Shown here in pieces: positions 28,109 to 37,380 of a stretch of 64,000 bases of DNA. The position numbers were made by a program, and so were the translations under genes. A model generated the notes under the pieces. The model was not told the DNA's origin. It was given only the letters and a program-made list of their open reading frames with translations, and searched no databases. The first letter of the stretch is position 1; each line of letters begins with the position of its first letter. Source of the DNA: Vagococcus hydrophili. GTDB taxonomy: Bacteria; Bacillota; Bacilli; Lactobacillales; Vagococcaceae. The stretch is taken from the NCBI RefSeq assembly GCF_011304195.1, contig NZ_CP049887.1:558001-622000 (forward strand), in the 5' to 3' direction.

Positions 28109-29047
28109 TTACTCTACAACTTGACTTGAACTACTTTCTACAGTGGATTCTGATGTTTTATGCGGGTATGAAAATACCCCTGAAAGACCCGCTTCCATAT
28201 CAATAACACCCTTATCTTTCATTTCAGCGGTTATCTTATCATAAAAAGCCATCTTGTCTGCAATAGTTGTTGATAAACCGATGACTTCATTGCCATCTTT
28301 CATCTTAAACTTAATTCTAAATGGATTCGTTTTTGTTGCTAATGACTCGATACTCTCAATATTTTCTTTCAGCGTTGCATCAAATCGATTATAGGCATCT
28401 AAGAACTCATTGAGATTTTCACCCTCTTTAAAATTTTGAAGTAGTGGTAAATTTTTCTTCATGTCTTTAACAGGTTCTTTCAAAATAGTGCCATTAGATA
28501 AGACTTCATAGTTTTTCCCACTCGTTTTAACATAACCAATTGTTGGGTACTCTTTAATCGTAATTTTCAATTGATTCAAGTTAACTAAACTAATTTTAGC
28601 CGTTTCGATTCTCTTATTGTCTTTTTTGACATTTTGAGCCATGACACTCTTATTAAAATATTGTTCCCATAAACTTTTACCTACTTTTATTTCAGAAGAT
28701 TGAACCACTTCATTTAAATCACTATTTTCTACTCCCGAAACAACAATTTTCCCTACTTTGCTTAAAGGTGAAATAAAGTATAATGTAATAAAAATTGAAA
28801 TAACTAAGATACCTAAAATTAAGGACAAGCGTTTAAACAATTCTTTTTCTTTTGGTGACTGGCTATATCTTAATTTACTAAAACTTAAACCAGCACTTTT
28901 TTCTTCAGAAGTTACATTTTTTTCATCACTTTGCTTTTGTTCAGATTGTGACGCTGTTTCATTTTCAGAAGACTCTTTTTTATCTTCTTGATTCGGAAGC
29001 ATTAACTGTTTTTTGATATTTTCTTCATGATTATTATTGTCAGTCAT
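28109..29047 (-). CDS. divIB: Cell-division protein DivIB/FtsQ
   Basis: A 312-residue bitopic membrane protein. The cytoplasmic N-terminus (about 1-78) is rich in Glu/Gln/Ser and one membrane segment lies at about 79-99. The extracellular POTRA domain starts 'VGKIVVSGVEN', followed by a beta domain and a Ser-rich C-terminal tail. DivIB with FtsL and DivIC regulates the septal transglycosylase/transpeptidase pair. It lies 13 bp after murG. Confidence 0.93.
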   Translation of the reverse strand: MTDNNNHEENIKKQLMLPNQEDKKESSENETASQSEQKQSDEKNVTSEEKSAGLSFSKLRYSQSPKEKELFKRLSLILGILVISIFITLYFISPLSKVGKIVVSGVENSDLNEVVQSSEIKVGKSLWEQYFNKSVMAQNVKKDNKRIETAKISLVNLNQLKITIKEYPTIGYVKTSGKNYEVLSNGTILKEPVKDMKKNLPLLQNFKEGENLNEFLDAYNRFDATLKENIESIESLATKTNPFRIKFKMKDGNEVIGLSTTIADKMAFYDKITAEMKDKGVIDMEAGLSGVFSYPHKTSESTVESSSSQVVE

Positions 29048-29060
29048 TTTCTGCCTCCTC

Positions 29061-30155
29061 TTATGAAGTTAACGTCGTGATTAAACGGTACAAACGGTCA
29101 GTAGCATCTTGAATACCTTCTTTTTTAGATGAAGCTGCCATTGCAAGTCGCTTATCTGAATCAAGCATTAATTCATCAATTTTAGCGACCAAAGTCTCTT
29201 GATTTAACTCCGCATTTGGTATCATCACAGCAGCTTGCTTATCGACTAAACTTTGAGCATTTTTTGTTTGATGGTCATTTGTCACATTGGGACTTGGAAT
29301 TAAAATTGAAGGCAGTCCTAATGATGTGATTTCTGCTAGGGACGTAGCACCGGCACGACCAACAACGACATCCACATTAGCTAATACATTTTCCATATTT
29401 TTAATGTAAGGCACAAGCTTTATGTTGCTTTTTTCGCCAGTTATCGTTGCCCATTTTTCTTCTACATCACTAAAATAAATCTCACCTGAGGCGTATAAGA
29501 CTTGATAAGGTTTTGTTTTAAGCATTTCCAAGCTATCTAAAACAGCCTCATTAATTGCTAACGCGCCACGACTTCCTCCAAATATTAAGACTGTTGGAAT
29601 ATCTGTTTTCAAATCATATTGACTTAAAACTTCCGACTTCTTAATATTAGCCACTTCTTGAGCTCTGGGATTACCTACCATCACTACTTTTTCAGAAGGA
29701 AAATCTTTAGCTACATCAGAAAAACAGATACCTATTTTATTTACATATCTGGATAAAAACTTATTGGTCATACCTGCCACACTATTTTGCTCGTGGATGA
29801 TTGTTGGAATGTTTAGTTTATGAGCTGCATAAACAACAGATCCACAAACATAACCACCTGTTCCAATCACAATATCTGGTTCAAATTTCCTAATAATCTG
29901 TTTTGCTTTTTTGATACTACTTAAAAATAATTGAATTGTTTTAAAGTTGCTTAAGGATAAAGAGCGTTTAAATCCTTGAATTTCAATTGTCTCAAAAGGG
30001 ATACCTTGATCTGGAACAATCTTACTTTCCAATCCTTTTTTTGTCCCAACAAATAAAAACTCAGCGTCAGGATGTTTCGCTTTAATATATTTCACGAGAG
30101 ACACAGCTGGATAAATATGACCACCTGTTCCACCACCGGATACTAATACTTTCAT
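29061..30155 (-). CDS. murG: Lipid II synthase MurG
   Basis: A 364-residue GT28 glycosyltransferase that adds GlcNAc from UDP-GlcNAc to lipid I on the inner membrane face to give lipid II. It has the N-terminal glycine loop '[11 protein letters not shown]' (7-17), the second loop '[12 protein letters not shown]', and the donor site '[11 protein letters not shown]' with the conserved Glu. It lies 4 bp after murD. Confidence 0.97.
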   Translation of the reverse strand: MKVLVSGGGTGGHIYPAVSLVKYIKAKHPDAEFLFVGTKKGLESKIVPDQGIPFETIEIQGFKRSLSLSNFKTIQLFLSSIKKAKQIIRKFEPDIVIGTGGYVCGSVVYAAHKLNIPTIIHEQNSVAGMTNKFLSRYVNKIGICFSDVAKDFPSEKVVMVGNPRAQEVANIKKSEVLSQYDLKTDIPTVLIFGGSRGALAINEAVLDSLEMLKTKPYQVLYASGEIYFSDVEEKWATITGEKSNIKLVPYIKNMENVLANVDVVVGRAGATSLAEITSLGLPSILIPSPNVTNDHQTKNAQSLVDKQAAVMIPNAELNQETLVAKIDELMLDSDKRLAMAASSKKEGIQDATDRLYRLITTLTS

Positions 30156-30159
30156 GTTT

Positions 30160-31527
30160 TTACCTACTTACTATTTGTTTTATTTCTTTAACAAACGCTT
30201 CTCCGCGAATTTCAAAGTTTTTATATTGATCCCAACTGGCACAAGCTGGTGACAAGAGAATAGCATCTTCTCTTTCACTTATTTCCCATGCAGCTTTCAC
30301 AGCTTGTCCCATGTCTGATACTTTCACACAATTTGTCACACCCATTTTTTTGGCTGTTTCAATTAATTTATCTGCGGTTTCACCTGTGGCAACGAGTGCT
30401 TTCAACCCTACTAAAGACTCCTCTAACTCTTCAAAGCCATTCCCACGATCTAAACCACCCGCAATTAAAACTAAATGTTCATTATTAAAACCACTTAAAG
30501 CTTTTTCAGTGGCTAAAATATTCGTTGCTTTTGAATCATTGTAAATTCTCACACCATCATACTCACCAATAAATTCAGTTCGGTGAGGAACACCTGAAAA
30601 GTTCATTAAAGTTTGTCTGATACTCTCATTTGACACACCTGATAATTTAGCCACGATAATCGCTGCTAAAGCATTCTCAATGTTGTGACTACCTGGCACA
30701 CCAACTTCTGATGCTAACATAATTTTTTCATCTTTATAAACTAAAGCATCCTCTAAAAGATAAGCTCCTTCTTTTTCCAGACAAGTTGTTGAAAAATAGA
30801 TGACTGTAGCTTTAGTTGTTTCTGCTAATTTTCTTAATTCTGCTTGATTACCATTTAAAATCAAATAATCAGCTGACGTCATATTTTTTTGAATTTCCCA
30901 TTTAGCAGAAACATAATTATCACGACTTCCATGATAATCAATATGCGCTTCAAACAAGTTCGTAATTAAAGCAATAGATGGTTTAAATTTATCAATTCCC
31001 ATTAATTGGAAACTTGATAATTCAGTGACTAAAACATCATCACTTTTTGCTTTAAGAACCACATCACTTGTTGGAAAGCCAATATTACCTGCTAATTTAG
31101 CTTCACCTTTAGATCGTTCGCTATTTAATAGTTGGTAAATCATCGTTGTTGTTGTTGTTTTCCCATTTGTTCCTGTTATACCAATAAATTCAGCCTCTGA
31201 AACGGCATGTGCTATTTCTACTTCTGTCATAATTGGAATATTTTTTTCAATTGCTTTTTCGAGAATAGGATTCGTATATGGAATCCCAGGGTTTTTGACA
31301 ATTAGCGAAAATCCTTCATCAAGTAAATCGATTGGATGGCTTCCTGTTATCACAGTCATTCCTAAAGCAAGCAATTCTTGCGCTTCTGGATTTTCATCTA
31401 TGTTTTTTGCATCATTCACTGTAACAAACGCGCCTAATTGATGTAATAACTTGGCTGCTGCAACACCGCTTCTAGCTAATCCTAAAACTAAAATCTTTTC
31501 ATTTGCGTATTCTGCTGCTTTTTTCAT
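30160..31527 (-). CDS. murD: UDP-MurNAc-L-Ala:D-Glu ligase MurD
   Basis: A 455-residue Mur ligase that adds D-glutamate to UDP-MurNAc-L-Ala. It has an N-terminal Rossmann-like domain ('[10 protein letters not shown]'), a central ATPase with '[10 protein letters not shown]' near 115, and a C-terminal domain with the 'NDSKATN' and 'LSPACASWD' motifs. The ATG at 31527 has GAGGAG ten bases upstream; an in-frame ATG at 31545 overlaps that site and is unlikely. It lies between mraY and murG. Confidence 0.97.
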   Translation of the reverse strand: MKKAAEYANEKILVLGLARSGVAAAKLLHQLGAFVTVNDAKNIDENPEAQELLALGMTVITGSHPIDLLDEGFSLIVKNPGIPYTNPILEKAIEKNIPIMTEVEIAHAVSEAEFIGITGTNGKTTTTTMIYQLLNSERSKGEAKLAGNIGFPTSDVVLKAKSDDVLVTELSSFQLMGIDKFKPSIALITNLFEAHIDYHGSRDNYVSAKWEIQKNMTSADYLILNGNQAELRKLAETTKATVIYFSTTCLEKEGAYLLEDALVYKDEKIMLASEVGVPGSHNIENALAAIIVAKLSGVSNESIRQTLMNFSGVPHRTEFIGEYDGVRIYNDSKATNILATEKALSGFNNEHLVLIAGGLDRGNGFEELEESLVGLKALVATGETADKLIETAKKMGVTNCVKVSDMGQAVKAAWEISEREDAILLSPACASWDQYKNFEIRGEAFVKEIKQIVSR

Positions 31528-31546
31528 ACCAATCGATCTCCTCATA

Positions 31547-32515
31547 TTATAAATATAAAATAGCTAATGTAATACCTGACATAACCAATCCTACTATCCA
31601 AAAAACAATGTCGATTTTCCATTCACTCCAACCACTTAATTCAAAGTGATGATGAATCGGTGACATTTTAAAAATTCGTTTACCTGTTAATTTAAATGAT
31701 GCCACTTGTAAAATCACGCTTAACGTTTCTACTACATACACTAACCCAATTAATAAAAGTGTCCATTCTTGATGTAATAAGATTGAGATTGCTGCTAACA
31801 TACCGCCTAATGCCAGTGAGCCCACATCCCCCATAAAGATTTTAGCAGGCTTTTTATTATAAACAAGAAAACCTAACAGAGCACCGATTGAAGCAATACA
31901 AATTAAAAGAATATCATATTGTTCTTGTTGCCATGCAATAATGGCATAGGTTCCAAACGAAATAGATCCTAACCCTGACACTAAGCCGTCAATTCCATCT
32001 GTTAAATTCACTGCATTTGAAAATCCTACTAACCAAAAGACAACAAAGGCACCATAGATAACACCCATATCCACATTTCCAAGGAACGGAATATAAAGTA
32101 AAGTACTAATACCTGCTGATTTCATAATGAGATAAAGAATAATCCCACCAACAATTTGACCTAATAGTTTTTGTTTAGAATTCAACCCTAAATTACGTTT
32201 TTTAAAGACTTTAATAAAATCATCTAAAAATCCTAATAAACCGTATAAAGCTAAAATAAATAAAATACTCCAGAAAGAAGAAGTTAACTCTTCTTTCCAA
32301 AAAGCTGTAATAATTGAAGCAAGTACAATACTAAACAAGAAAACTAATCCACCCATTGTTGGTGTTCCTGTTTTAGCTAAATGAGCTTGTGGCCCTTCTT
32401 CTCTGACTGCTTGTCCCATTTTTTTTACTTTAAAAAAAGCTATAAATTGAGGTATTGTCATTAAAACAAATGCGAACCCTAAGGATAAAGGGATTAATAA
32501 TTCTGTAAGTATCAT
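31547..32515 (-). CDS. mraY: Phospho-MurNAc-pentapeptide transferase MraY
   Basis: A 322-residue polytopic enzyme with about ten membrane segments that makes lipid I from UDP-MurNAc-pentapeptide and undecaprenyl phosphate. Catalytic motifs: '[10 protein letters not shown]' with the Asp pair, '[11 protein letters not shown]', and 'PIHHHFEL' near the C-terminus. It sits between the class B PBP and murD with short gaps, in the standard dcw order. Confidence 0.97.
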   Translation of the reverse strand: MILTELLIPLSLGFAFVLMTIPQFIAFFKVKKMGQAVREEGPQAHLAKTGTPTMGGLVFLFSIVLASIITAFWKEELTSSFWSILFILALYGLLGFLDDFIKVFKKRNLGLNSKQKLLGQIVGGIILYLIMKSAGISTLLYIPFLGNVDMGVIYGAFVVFWLVGFSNAVNLTDGIDGLVSGLGSISFGTYAIIAWQQEQYDILLICIASIGALLGFLVYNKKPAKIFMGDVGSLALGGMLAAISILLHQEWTLLLIGLVYVVETLSVILQVASFKLTGKRIFKMSPIHHHFELSGWSEWKIDIVFWIVGLVMSGITLAILYL

Positions 32516-32531
32516 AATTCTCTCCTAATTT

Positions 32532-34421
32532 TTAATTATCTGAACTAACCGTATCGACTTTAAACGCATGTTTTAACATACTATTTGAAATATCTGAGAT
32601 TAATTTTTGAGGACTACCATGTTCTCCAGTAATTGTTGGTCTTTTTAGTGTAACGTACATAATATATTGTGGGTCTTCGGTGGGAGCAATTTGAACCACT
32701 GAGTACAGATAATCATATTCACCTTTCACTAATTGTCCACTATCAAATATTTCTGCAGTTCCTGTTTTAGCCGACACATTAACTCCATCAATTCCATAAG
32801 TTTCATATCCTGTTCCATACTCAGGATCATTTACTGTATCTTTCATAAAATCTAACACCTTATCTGCAGTTTCAGGTTTGATAGGTTGACCAACCTTTTC
32901 TGGTTTATAAACCTCTTCATCTTTACCGTCTTCTGATGTGATTTTTTGAATGTACTGAGGTTTCATCATCGTTCCTTTATTCGAAATCGCTGTGAATCCT
33001 TGCATCATTTGGAAATTCGTGACACCAATTGCTTGTCCAAATGAAGACATGGCTGTATCTACCGGATTTTTATCGCGAATATTTCCAGCTTCTTCAAAAG
33101 GTAATCCGGATTTAGTTGATTTACCAAAGCCAAATTTTTGTAGGTAGTCTTGCCATTTAGTTCCCATTTTCTGCTCTAAAAGAACCATCCCTACGTTACT
33201 TGACCATGATAAGGCTTGTCTGTAGGTCAACGTTCCTTTGCCTTCTGGTTTCCAATCTCTAATTGGTGTATCGTAAACCTGAATTTGCCCCGATTGGAAG
33301 GTTTCATTTTCATTTAAGTTACCCGAATCAATAGCTGCTGCTGTTGTAAAGACCTTCATTGTTGATCCTGGCTCATATGGTTTTTGGACTAAGAGATTTT
33401 GCCATACTGGTTTTGGTTTATCTTTTTCTTCGTAAAGCCCTTCTTTTGTTTGCGGATCAAAGGTTGGACGTTGTGAAGCAGCTAAGATTTGACCAGTTTT
33501 TGCATCCATCAGCATTGCTGTTATATCTTCTGGGTTCGACTTTTCGAACACTTCATCCATCACTTCTTCTAAACGGAGTTGAAGGTTACTATCTAAGGTT
33601 GTATAAATATCTTTTCCATTGACAGCTTCTTTATCTACAATGACAGAACCAGGTAATTCATTTCCTTTACTGTCTTTTTGATAATACTTAAAGCCATCCT
33701 CACCTTTAAGAACATCATCATAGGCTTTTTCAATTCCCATACCATTCTTACCAGTTAATTTAGAATCTTCTTCATCTGCATTTTCTGGTTGTGCATATCC
33801 TACTATATAAGAAGCATATTTTCCGTTAGGGTACATTCTATCTGGATGTTCCGTAAAGTAAATTCCGGTAATTTTTTCTTTTTCTAACGCTTTTTCAATA
33901 TTTTTTTTCGTTTCTAAAGATAAATTTTTACCTTTAGAGCCAAACTCAGTACTACCGTAATACTTACCATCGGCATTTTTCTTAACTTCCTTACTCAATT
34001 GCTTATGAGTTATTTCTTTATCGATACCTGCATATTGATTCAAAATATCAGCTATCTTATCTTTATCCTTATCATGGACAAAAAGTTCCACATTGTTTAA
34101 GCCAATATAATCTTTTCCTAATTCAGCATATAACGAATAGGAAGTAGCATCTTCAGCAATTGGTTGTCCATTTCGATCATAAATGGTTCCCCGTTTTGCC
34201 TTGATGATGCTACTTCCTTGATATAGATCCTGTCTTTTCTTATCTAAACTTTCAGATCCAACTTTACCTACTCCGATAATATAAACAAAGCGCATTGCAA
34301 AAAGAAGGAAAATGGCAATAGTTGTTCCAAAGAGTATAATCCCTACTTTTTTTCTATTGCCAGATGGTGTTAAGTTTTTTGACGCTATTTTTTTTTTGAA
34401 TTTCCGTCTAAAATCTTTCAT
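32532..34421 (-). CDS. ftsI: Septal class B penicillin-binding protein (FtsI/PBP2x-like)
   Basis: A 629-residue division transpeptidase. A short cytoplasmic tail precedes one membrane helix at about 27-48. A dimerisation domain with 'AKRGTIYDRNGQPIAED' near 77 follows, then the transpeptidase domain: SxxK in 'PGSTMKVF', SxN in 'SWSSNVGM' and KTG in 'SAKTGTAE'. No C-terminal PASTA repeats are visible, unlike streptococcal PBP2x. It overlaps ftsL by one base and is the expected target of beta-lactams at the septum. Confidence 0.95.
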   Translation of the reverse strand: MKDFRRKFKKKIASKNLTPSGNRKKVGIILFGTTIAIFLLFAMRFVYIIGVGKVGSESLDKKRQDLYQGSSIIKAKRGTIYDRNGQPIAEDATSYSLYAELGKDYIGLNNVELFVHDKDKDKIADILNQYAGIDKEITHKQLSKEVKKNADGKYYGSTEFGSKGKNLSLETKKNIEKALEKEKITGIYFTEHPDRMYPNGKYASYIVGYAQPENADEEDSKLTGKNGMGIEKAYDDVLKGEDGFKYYQKDSKGNELPGSVIVDKEAVNGKDIYTTLDSNLQLRLEEVMDEVFEKSNPEDITAMLMDAKTGQILAASQRPTFDPQTKEGLYEEKDKPKPVWQNLLVQKPYEPGSTMKVFTTAAAIDSGNLNENETFQSGQIQVYDTPIRDWKPEGKGTLTYRQALSWSSNVGMVLLEQKMGTKWQDYLQKFGFGKSTKSGLPFEEAGNIRDKNPVDTAMSSFGQAIGVTNFQMMQGFTAISNKGTMMKPQYIQKITSEDGKDEEVYKPEKVGQPIKPETADKVLDFMKDTVNDPEYGTGYETYGIDGVNVSAKTGTAEIFDSGQLVKGEYDYLYSVVQIAPTEDPQYIMYVTLKRPTITGEHGSPQKLISDISNSMLKHAFKVDTVSSDN

Positions 34422-34807
34422 TATTTTATTTTCCTTATGTTATCTTCTCTTACCTTGATTTCAGCCTTTTCAGCAATTCCTTTAACCCGGTCTGCTCTGA
34501 GCAATTCATTTTTTTCTTGCTCTAACTTATCAATAGCACTATTAGATTCATTCATTTTTTGTTGAACAGCGGTGATTGCTTCTTCTTCTCTATTAATTGC
34601 CGTTGTCATTTTAATTGTCGCAATCGATAGAAATAAAAACGTCACGATAAAAGTTGCAAAAACAATCTTTTCTAACTTGCTGACTTTTCTGAGTTTACTT
34701 TTAGGTACTAAGTAAGGAATCGTTTCTTGTAACCTTTTCTCGCTTTCAGGAGGTAAGGTCTGTGCATAATCATAAATCATTGGTTCTTGTTTTTCCGGTA
34801 ATGACAT
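34421..34807 (-). CDS. ftsL: Cell-division protein FtsL
   Basis: A 128-residue bitopic protein. The cytoplasmic N-terminus (about 1-45) is followed by one membrane helix (about 47-68) and a short extracellular coiled coil with leucine-zipper character ('IDKLEQEKNELLRADRVKGI'). It forms the FtsL-DivIC-DivIB complex. Its stop overlaps the PBP start and it begins 3 bp after rsmH. Family sequence is poorly conserved; position supports the call strongly. Confidence 0.9.
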   Translation of the reverse strand: MSLPEKQEPMIYDYAQTLPPESEKRLQETIPYLVPKSKLRKVSKLEKIVFATFIVTFLFLSIATIKMTTAINREEEAITAVQQKMNESNSAIDKLEQEKNELLRADRVKGIAEKAEIKVREDNIRKIK

Positions 34808-34809
34808 TC

Positions 34810-35775
34810 CTATCCCATCCTTTCAGGAGTTATTTTTTCGGCTACTCGAAGTTTCGCACTTCTTGAGCGGTTATTTGCTTCCAACTCTTCACTTGAAGCA
34901 ACAATCGGTTTTCTATTAATCATTTTTAATGTCGGTTGATATTCCACAGGTACCATAGGCAAACCTGGTGGTAAATCTTTTGGTTGACTATATTCTTTGT
35001 AGATATTTTTAACAATCTTATCTTCTAAAGAATGGAAGGTAATCACACTAATACGACCTTCGTGATTCAATAGCTCAATAGCTTGTTCTAGTGACTCTCC
35101 GATAACTTCTAATTCACTGTTAACTTCAATTCGAATCGCTTGAAAAACTCGCTTAGCCGGATGTCCACCTTTTCTTCTAGCTGGTGCCGGTATCGCGTCT
35201 TTAATCAATTCTACTAATTCGCCCGTTGTTTCTATTGGCTTTTCAATTCTCTTTTTCTCAATCAATCTAGCAATTTGTTTTGAAAATTTTTCTTCTCCGT
35301 ATCTGAAAAAGATTTTCACTAATTGCTCATACGGATACTCATTCACAACATCAAAGGCACTAATCGGTGCTGTTTGATCCATTCTCATATCTAAAGGAGC
35401 ATCTTGATGATAACTAAAGCCTCGTTCTCCCTCATCTAATTGAGGAGACGATACACCTAGATCATATAAGATACCATCAATTTCATTGACACCATGTTTA
35501 GCTAATTCTGCTTGTAAATATCTAAAATTCGCCTGGATAAACGTTACTTTACCTTGTTCTAACTCATTTTTTAATTTAATACTAGCATGTTTTATAGCTG
35601 TCTCATCTTGATCAAACGCATAAAGATGACCCTTTTCAGATAGTTGTGAGAGAAGGTACTGGCTATGACCAGCTCCGCCCAATGTACAATCTACATAGAT
35701 GCCATCAGGTTTAATATTAAGTCCATCAACTGTTTCTTTCAGTAAAACAGTGACATGTTCAAAAGTTTCTGACAT
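34810..35775 (-). CDS. rsmH: 16S rRNA (cytosine-1402-N4)-methyltransferase RsmH
   Basis: A 321-residue SAM-dependent enzyme (MraW) that methylates N4 of C1402 in the ribosomal P site. The SAM-binding loop '[14 protein letters not shown]' lies near 29-42, with '[21 protein letters not shown]' and '[16 protein letters not shown]' as family blocks. It is the second dcw gene, 25 bp after mraZ. Confidence 0.97.
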   Translation of the reverse strand: MSETFEHVTVLLKETVDGLNIKPDGIYVDCTLGGAGHSQYLLSQLSEKGHLYAFDQDETAIKHASIKLKNELEQGKVTFIQANFRYLQAELAKHGVNEIDGILYDLGVSSPQLDEGERGFSYHQDAPLDMRMDQTAPISAFDVVNEYPYEQLVKIFFRYGEEKFSKQIARLIEKKRIEKPIETTGELVELIKDAIPAPARRKGGHPAKRVFQAIRIEVNSELEVIGESLEQAIELLNHEGRISVITFHSLEDKIVKNIYKEYSQPKDLPPGLPMVPVEYQPTLKMINRKPIVASSEELEANNRSRSAKLRVAEKITPERMG

Positions 35776-35799
35776 AAATATCTTTCTCCAACCTTTAGT

Positions 35800-36231
35800 T
35801 TAAAAACCAAAATCAATCATCGTTTCAGCAATATCATCAAAATTCTCTTCTGCATCTTGTGAGAATTCTATCCAACGCTCTTCGCTCCAAATCTCAATTC
35901 GATTTGAAACCCCAATTATGACACATGGCTTCTCTAATTTCGCATAATTTCTTAAATTTAAGGGAAGATTAATTCTTCCTTGTTTATCAATTTCACATTC
36001 AATAGCAGCGGAATAAAAAAAGCGGACAAATGTACGTGCTTCTTTTTTTGATAGTGGCATTTCTTTCATTTTCTCTTCTAAAATTTCCCACTCACTCATC
36101 GGATAACCAAATAAACATCCATCCATTCCTCTTGTTACGACAAATTTTTCGCCTAAGCTTTCTCGCAGTTTTGAAGGAACAATTAGACGTCCTTTTAAGT
36201 CAATATTATGTTGATATTCTCCCATAAACAT
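35800..36231 (-). CDS. mraZ: Transcriptional regulator MraZ
   Basis: A 143-residue double SpoVT/AbrB-type DNA-binding protein. The two half-domains have the marks '[17 protein letters not shown]' near 10-26 and '[16 protein letters not shown]'. MraZ binds tandem GTGG-type boxes in front of its own gene and controls the dcw cluster. GAGGTGA precedes the ATG at 36231. Three boxes with a 10-bp period lie upstream (36271-36297). Confidence 0.96.
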   Translation of the reverse strand: MFMGEYQHNIDLKGRLIVPSKLRESLGEKFVVTRGMDGCLFGYPMSEWEILEEKMKEMPLSKKEARTFVRFFYSAAIECEIDKQGRINLPLNLRNYAKLEKPCVIIGVSNRIEIWSEERWIEFSQDAEENFDDIAETMIDFGF

Positions 36232-36270
36232 AAAAGGTCACCTCGACTCGCCACTCAATAGAACTAGTCT

Positions 36271-36297
36271 ACCACATTCCCCCACTTTCTACCACAT
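36271..36297 (-). promoter_or_regulatory. MraZ boxes, three tandem sites
   Basis: On the minus strand GTGGTA, GTGGGG and GTGGTA occur with a strict 10-bp period, between the promoter and mraZ. MraZ proteins recognise tandem TGGG-type repeats with this helical spacing, so this is the expected autoregulatory operator of the dcw operon. Confidence 0.8.
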
Positions 36298-36320
36298 TCT
36301 TAGTAAAAAAATTAAGATTT

Positions 36321-36349
36321 GGTATAGATTGTAATAAAAGTGAAAACAA
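36321..36349 (-). promoter_or_regulatory. Promoter of the dcw operon
   Basis: On the minus strand TTGTTT (36349-36344) and TATACC (36326-36321) are separated by exactly 17 bases. The -35 directly abuts the T-run of the DUF3397 terminator. Confidence 0.65.
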
Positions 36350-36351
36350 AA

Positions 36352-36386
36352 AAGACAATACTAGAATAGATACTAGTTATTGTCTT
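36352..36386 (-). terminator. Terminator after the DUF3397 gene
   Basis: AAGACAATA plus CTAG pairs with CTAG plus TATTGTCTT around a short loop, followed on the minus strand by a T-run. It separates the DUF3397 gene from the mraZ promoter. Confidence 0.8.
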
Positions 36387-36392
36387 AGTTTT

Positions 36393-36764
36393 TTATTTTA
36401 AAAACAGGATAATACTTACTAAAATAAGTAAGAAATAAATTAGTAAAGTAATTAAAAAGATGATTCGCCACACCATTTTCAAATAACGTTTATACTTAAT
36501 TTCTTTGTACTGATACGCTTGAAACACTGCTATCAACATAGAAACAAGTAAAACAATTAGCAATGTATAAGGTAAAAAACTCTCATCAAACGTTGCTTTT
36601 GATAAGTAATGAATTCCTACTAATAAAAACGGTGTTGCAATATCGGGTGATTTGATACCATATTTTTTTTCAAGAGAAGCTTTTTTTACTAAAAAAGAAC
36701 TTCCAAATAATAATATTAATGGAAAAGTATACCAAAAAAAGGTAACTATGGTGAATTTTTGCAT
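36393..36764 (-). CDS. DUF3397 family membrane protein
   Basis: A 123-residue membrane protein with about four hydrophobic segments and a short charged loop after the third ('QYKEIKYKRYLKMVWR'). It fits DUF3397, a small family commonly found just upstream of mraZ in Lactobacillales. The ATG at 36764 has AAGGGA about nine bases upstream; a longer in-frame start at 36815 lacks a site. Function is unknown. A terminator separates it from the dcw promoter. Confidence 0.75.
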   Translation of the reverse strand: MQKFTIVTFFWYTFPLILLFGSSFLVKKASLEKKYGIKSPDIATPFLLVGIHYLSKATFDESFLPYTLLIVLLVSMLIAVFQAYQYKEIKYKRYLKMVWRIIFLITLLIYFLLILVSIILFLK

Positions 36765-37072
36765 GTGATTATTTCCCTTCACAATCCTCTTGTAAGCTTC
36801 ACTACTAAGACACACCTATTATACGTTAGATAGATGTCAATCCCATAACAAGGGTTAGTCTTATAAAGACGTCTTTGTAACAAGCATTACAGAACAAGGC
36901 TTTTTCTATATTTAATCCTTTAAACAATTATAATTCATCTCGAGGAACAGTTCAATTTTTTTCAAGTTAATTTTTTAAGCATTATTTAAATTGCTCCTCA
37001 CCTTGATTCCTCATCTTATTCGGTGTAAACTATTATCATTGAATCTAAGATTAAAAGGCGGAAAAAAATATT
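36765..37072. promoter_or_regulatory. Divergent intergenic region with a near-perfect 20-bp palindrome
   Basis: This 308-bp gap between the leftward DUF3397 gene and the rightward DUF4044 gene holds no reading frame. AAAGACGTCTTT at 36865-36876 is a perfect palindrome that extends to 36861-36880 with one mismatched pair. It could be an operator; no cognate regulator is evident nearby. Confidence 0.4.
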
Positions 37073-37192
37073 ATGAGTAAAAAACCAAAAAGCACTTTCT
37101 CAAAAATCACTACTGTAGTTATTTGGGTGATGTTAATTGCCATGGTAGGCGGAGCAGTCGTAACTGCACTAGCAAGCTTAGGTATGATTTAA
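37073..37192 (+). CDS. Small DUF4044-family membrane protein
   Basis: A 39-residue single-pass membrane protein. A Lys-rich start ('MSKKPKSTFSKIT') is followed by one hydrophobic helix at about 14-37. AAGGCGG lies upstream of the ATG. Short proteins of this pattern (DUF4044) are conserved near mraZ in Enterococcaceae and related families, with no known function. It is directly followed by a copy of the hairpin repeat described at 37197. Confidence 0.7.
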   Translation: MSKKPKSTFSKITTVVIWVMLIAMVGGAVVTALASLGMI

Positions 37193-37196
37193 AACA

Positions 37197-37320
37197 AAAG
37201 TGAATAAAAAATCGGTTTGCTCCAAGTAACTGGAAGAAATGAAAAACAATTCGCGCTTTTTGAATTGATTTTCATTTCTGAAGTTGTCGTGGGAGCAGAT
37301 TTTTTATTCCGGATTAAACA
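37197..37320. repeat. Structured hairpin repeat, copy A
   Basis: A long imperfect hairpin. Outer stem 37202-37213 with 37298-37309 (12 bp perfect). Next stem TGCTCC at 37218-37223 with GGAGCA at 37292-37297. An internal loop contains AACT/AGTT. Inner stem 37236-37252 with 37262-37278 (16 of 17 paired) and a 9-base loop. It shares layout, loop size and conserved internal-loop sequence with copy B at 43764. It ends with CCGGATTAAACA. Confidence 0.8.
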
Positions 37321-37323
37321 TGG

Positions 37324-37379
37324 TGATGAAAAAGGCGTTCAACTTCAAGTAACATGGAGTTAAACGTCTTTTTCATTTG
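37324..37379 (-). terminator. Shortened repeat unit acting as recN terminator
   Basis: ATGAAAAAGGCGTT at the left pairs with AACGTCTTTTTCAT at the right (one mismatch), right after the recN stop codon. Its left half matches the start of repeat copy C (43893 onward), so it looks like an internally deleted repeat unit that now serves as a terminator. Confidence 0.65.
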
Positions 37380-37380
37380 A

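Noticed and set aside
36790-36860. TTGACA next to TATAAT upstream of the DUF3397 gene
   Set aside because: On the minus strand the two boxes are separated by only 11 bases, too short for a sigma-A promoter.
37236-37291. Kink-turn in the hairpin repeat
   Set aside because: The internal loop has GGAA opposite TGA but does not give the standard tandem G-A pairs with a three-base bulge in a consistent register.
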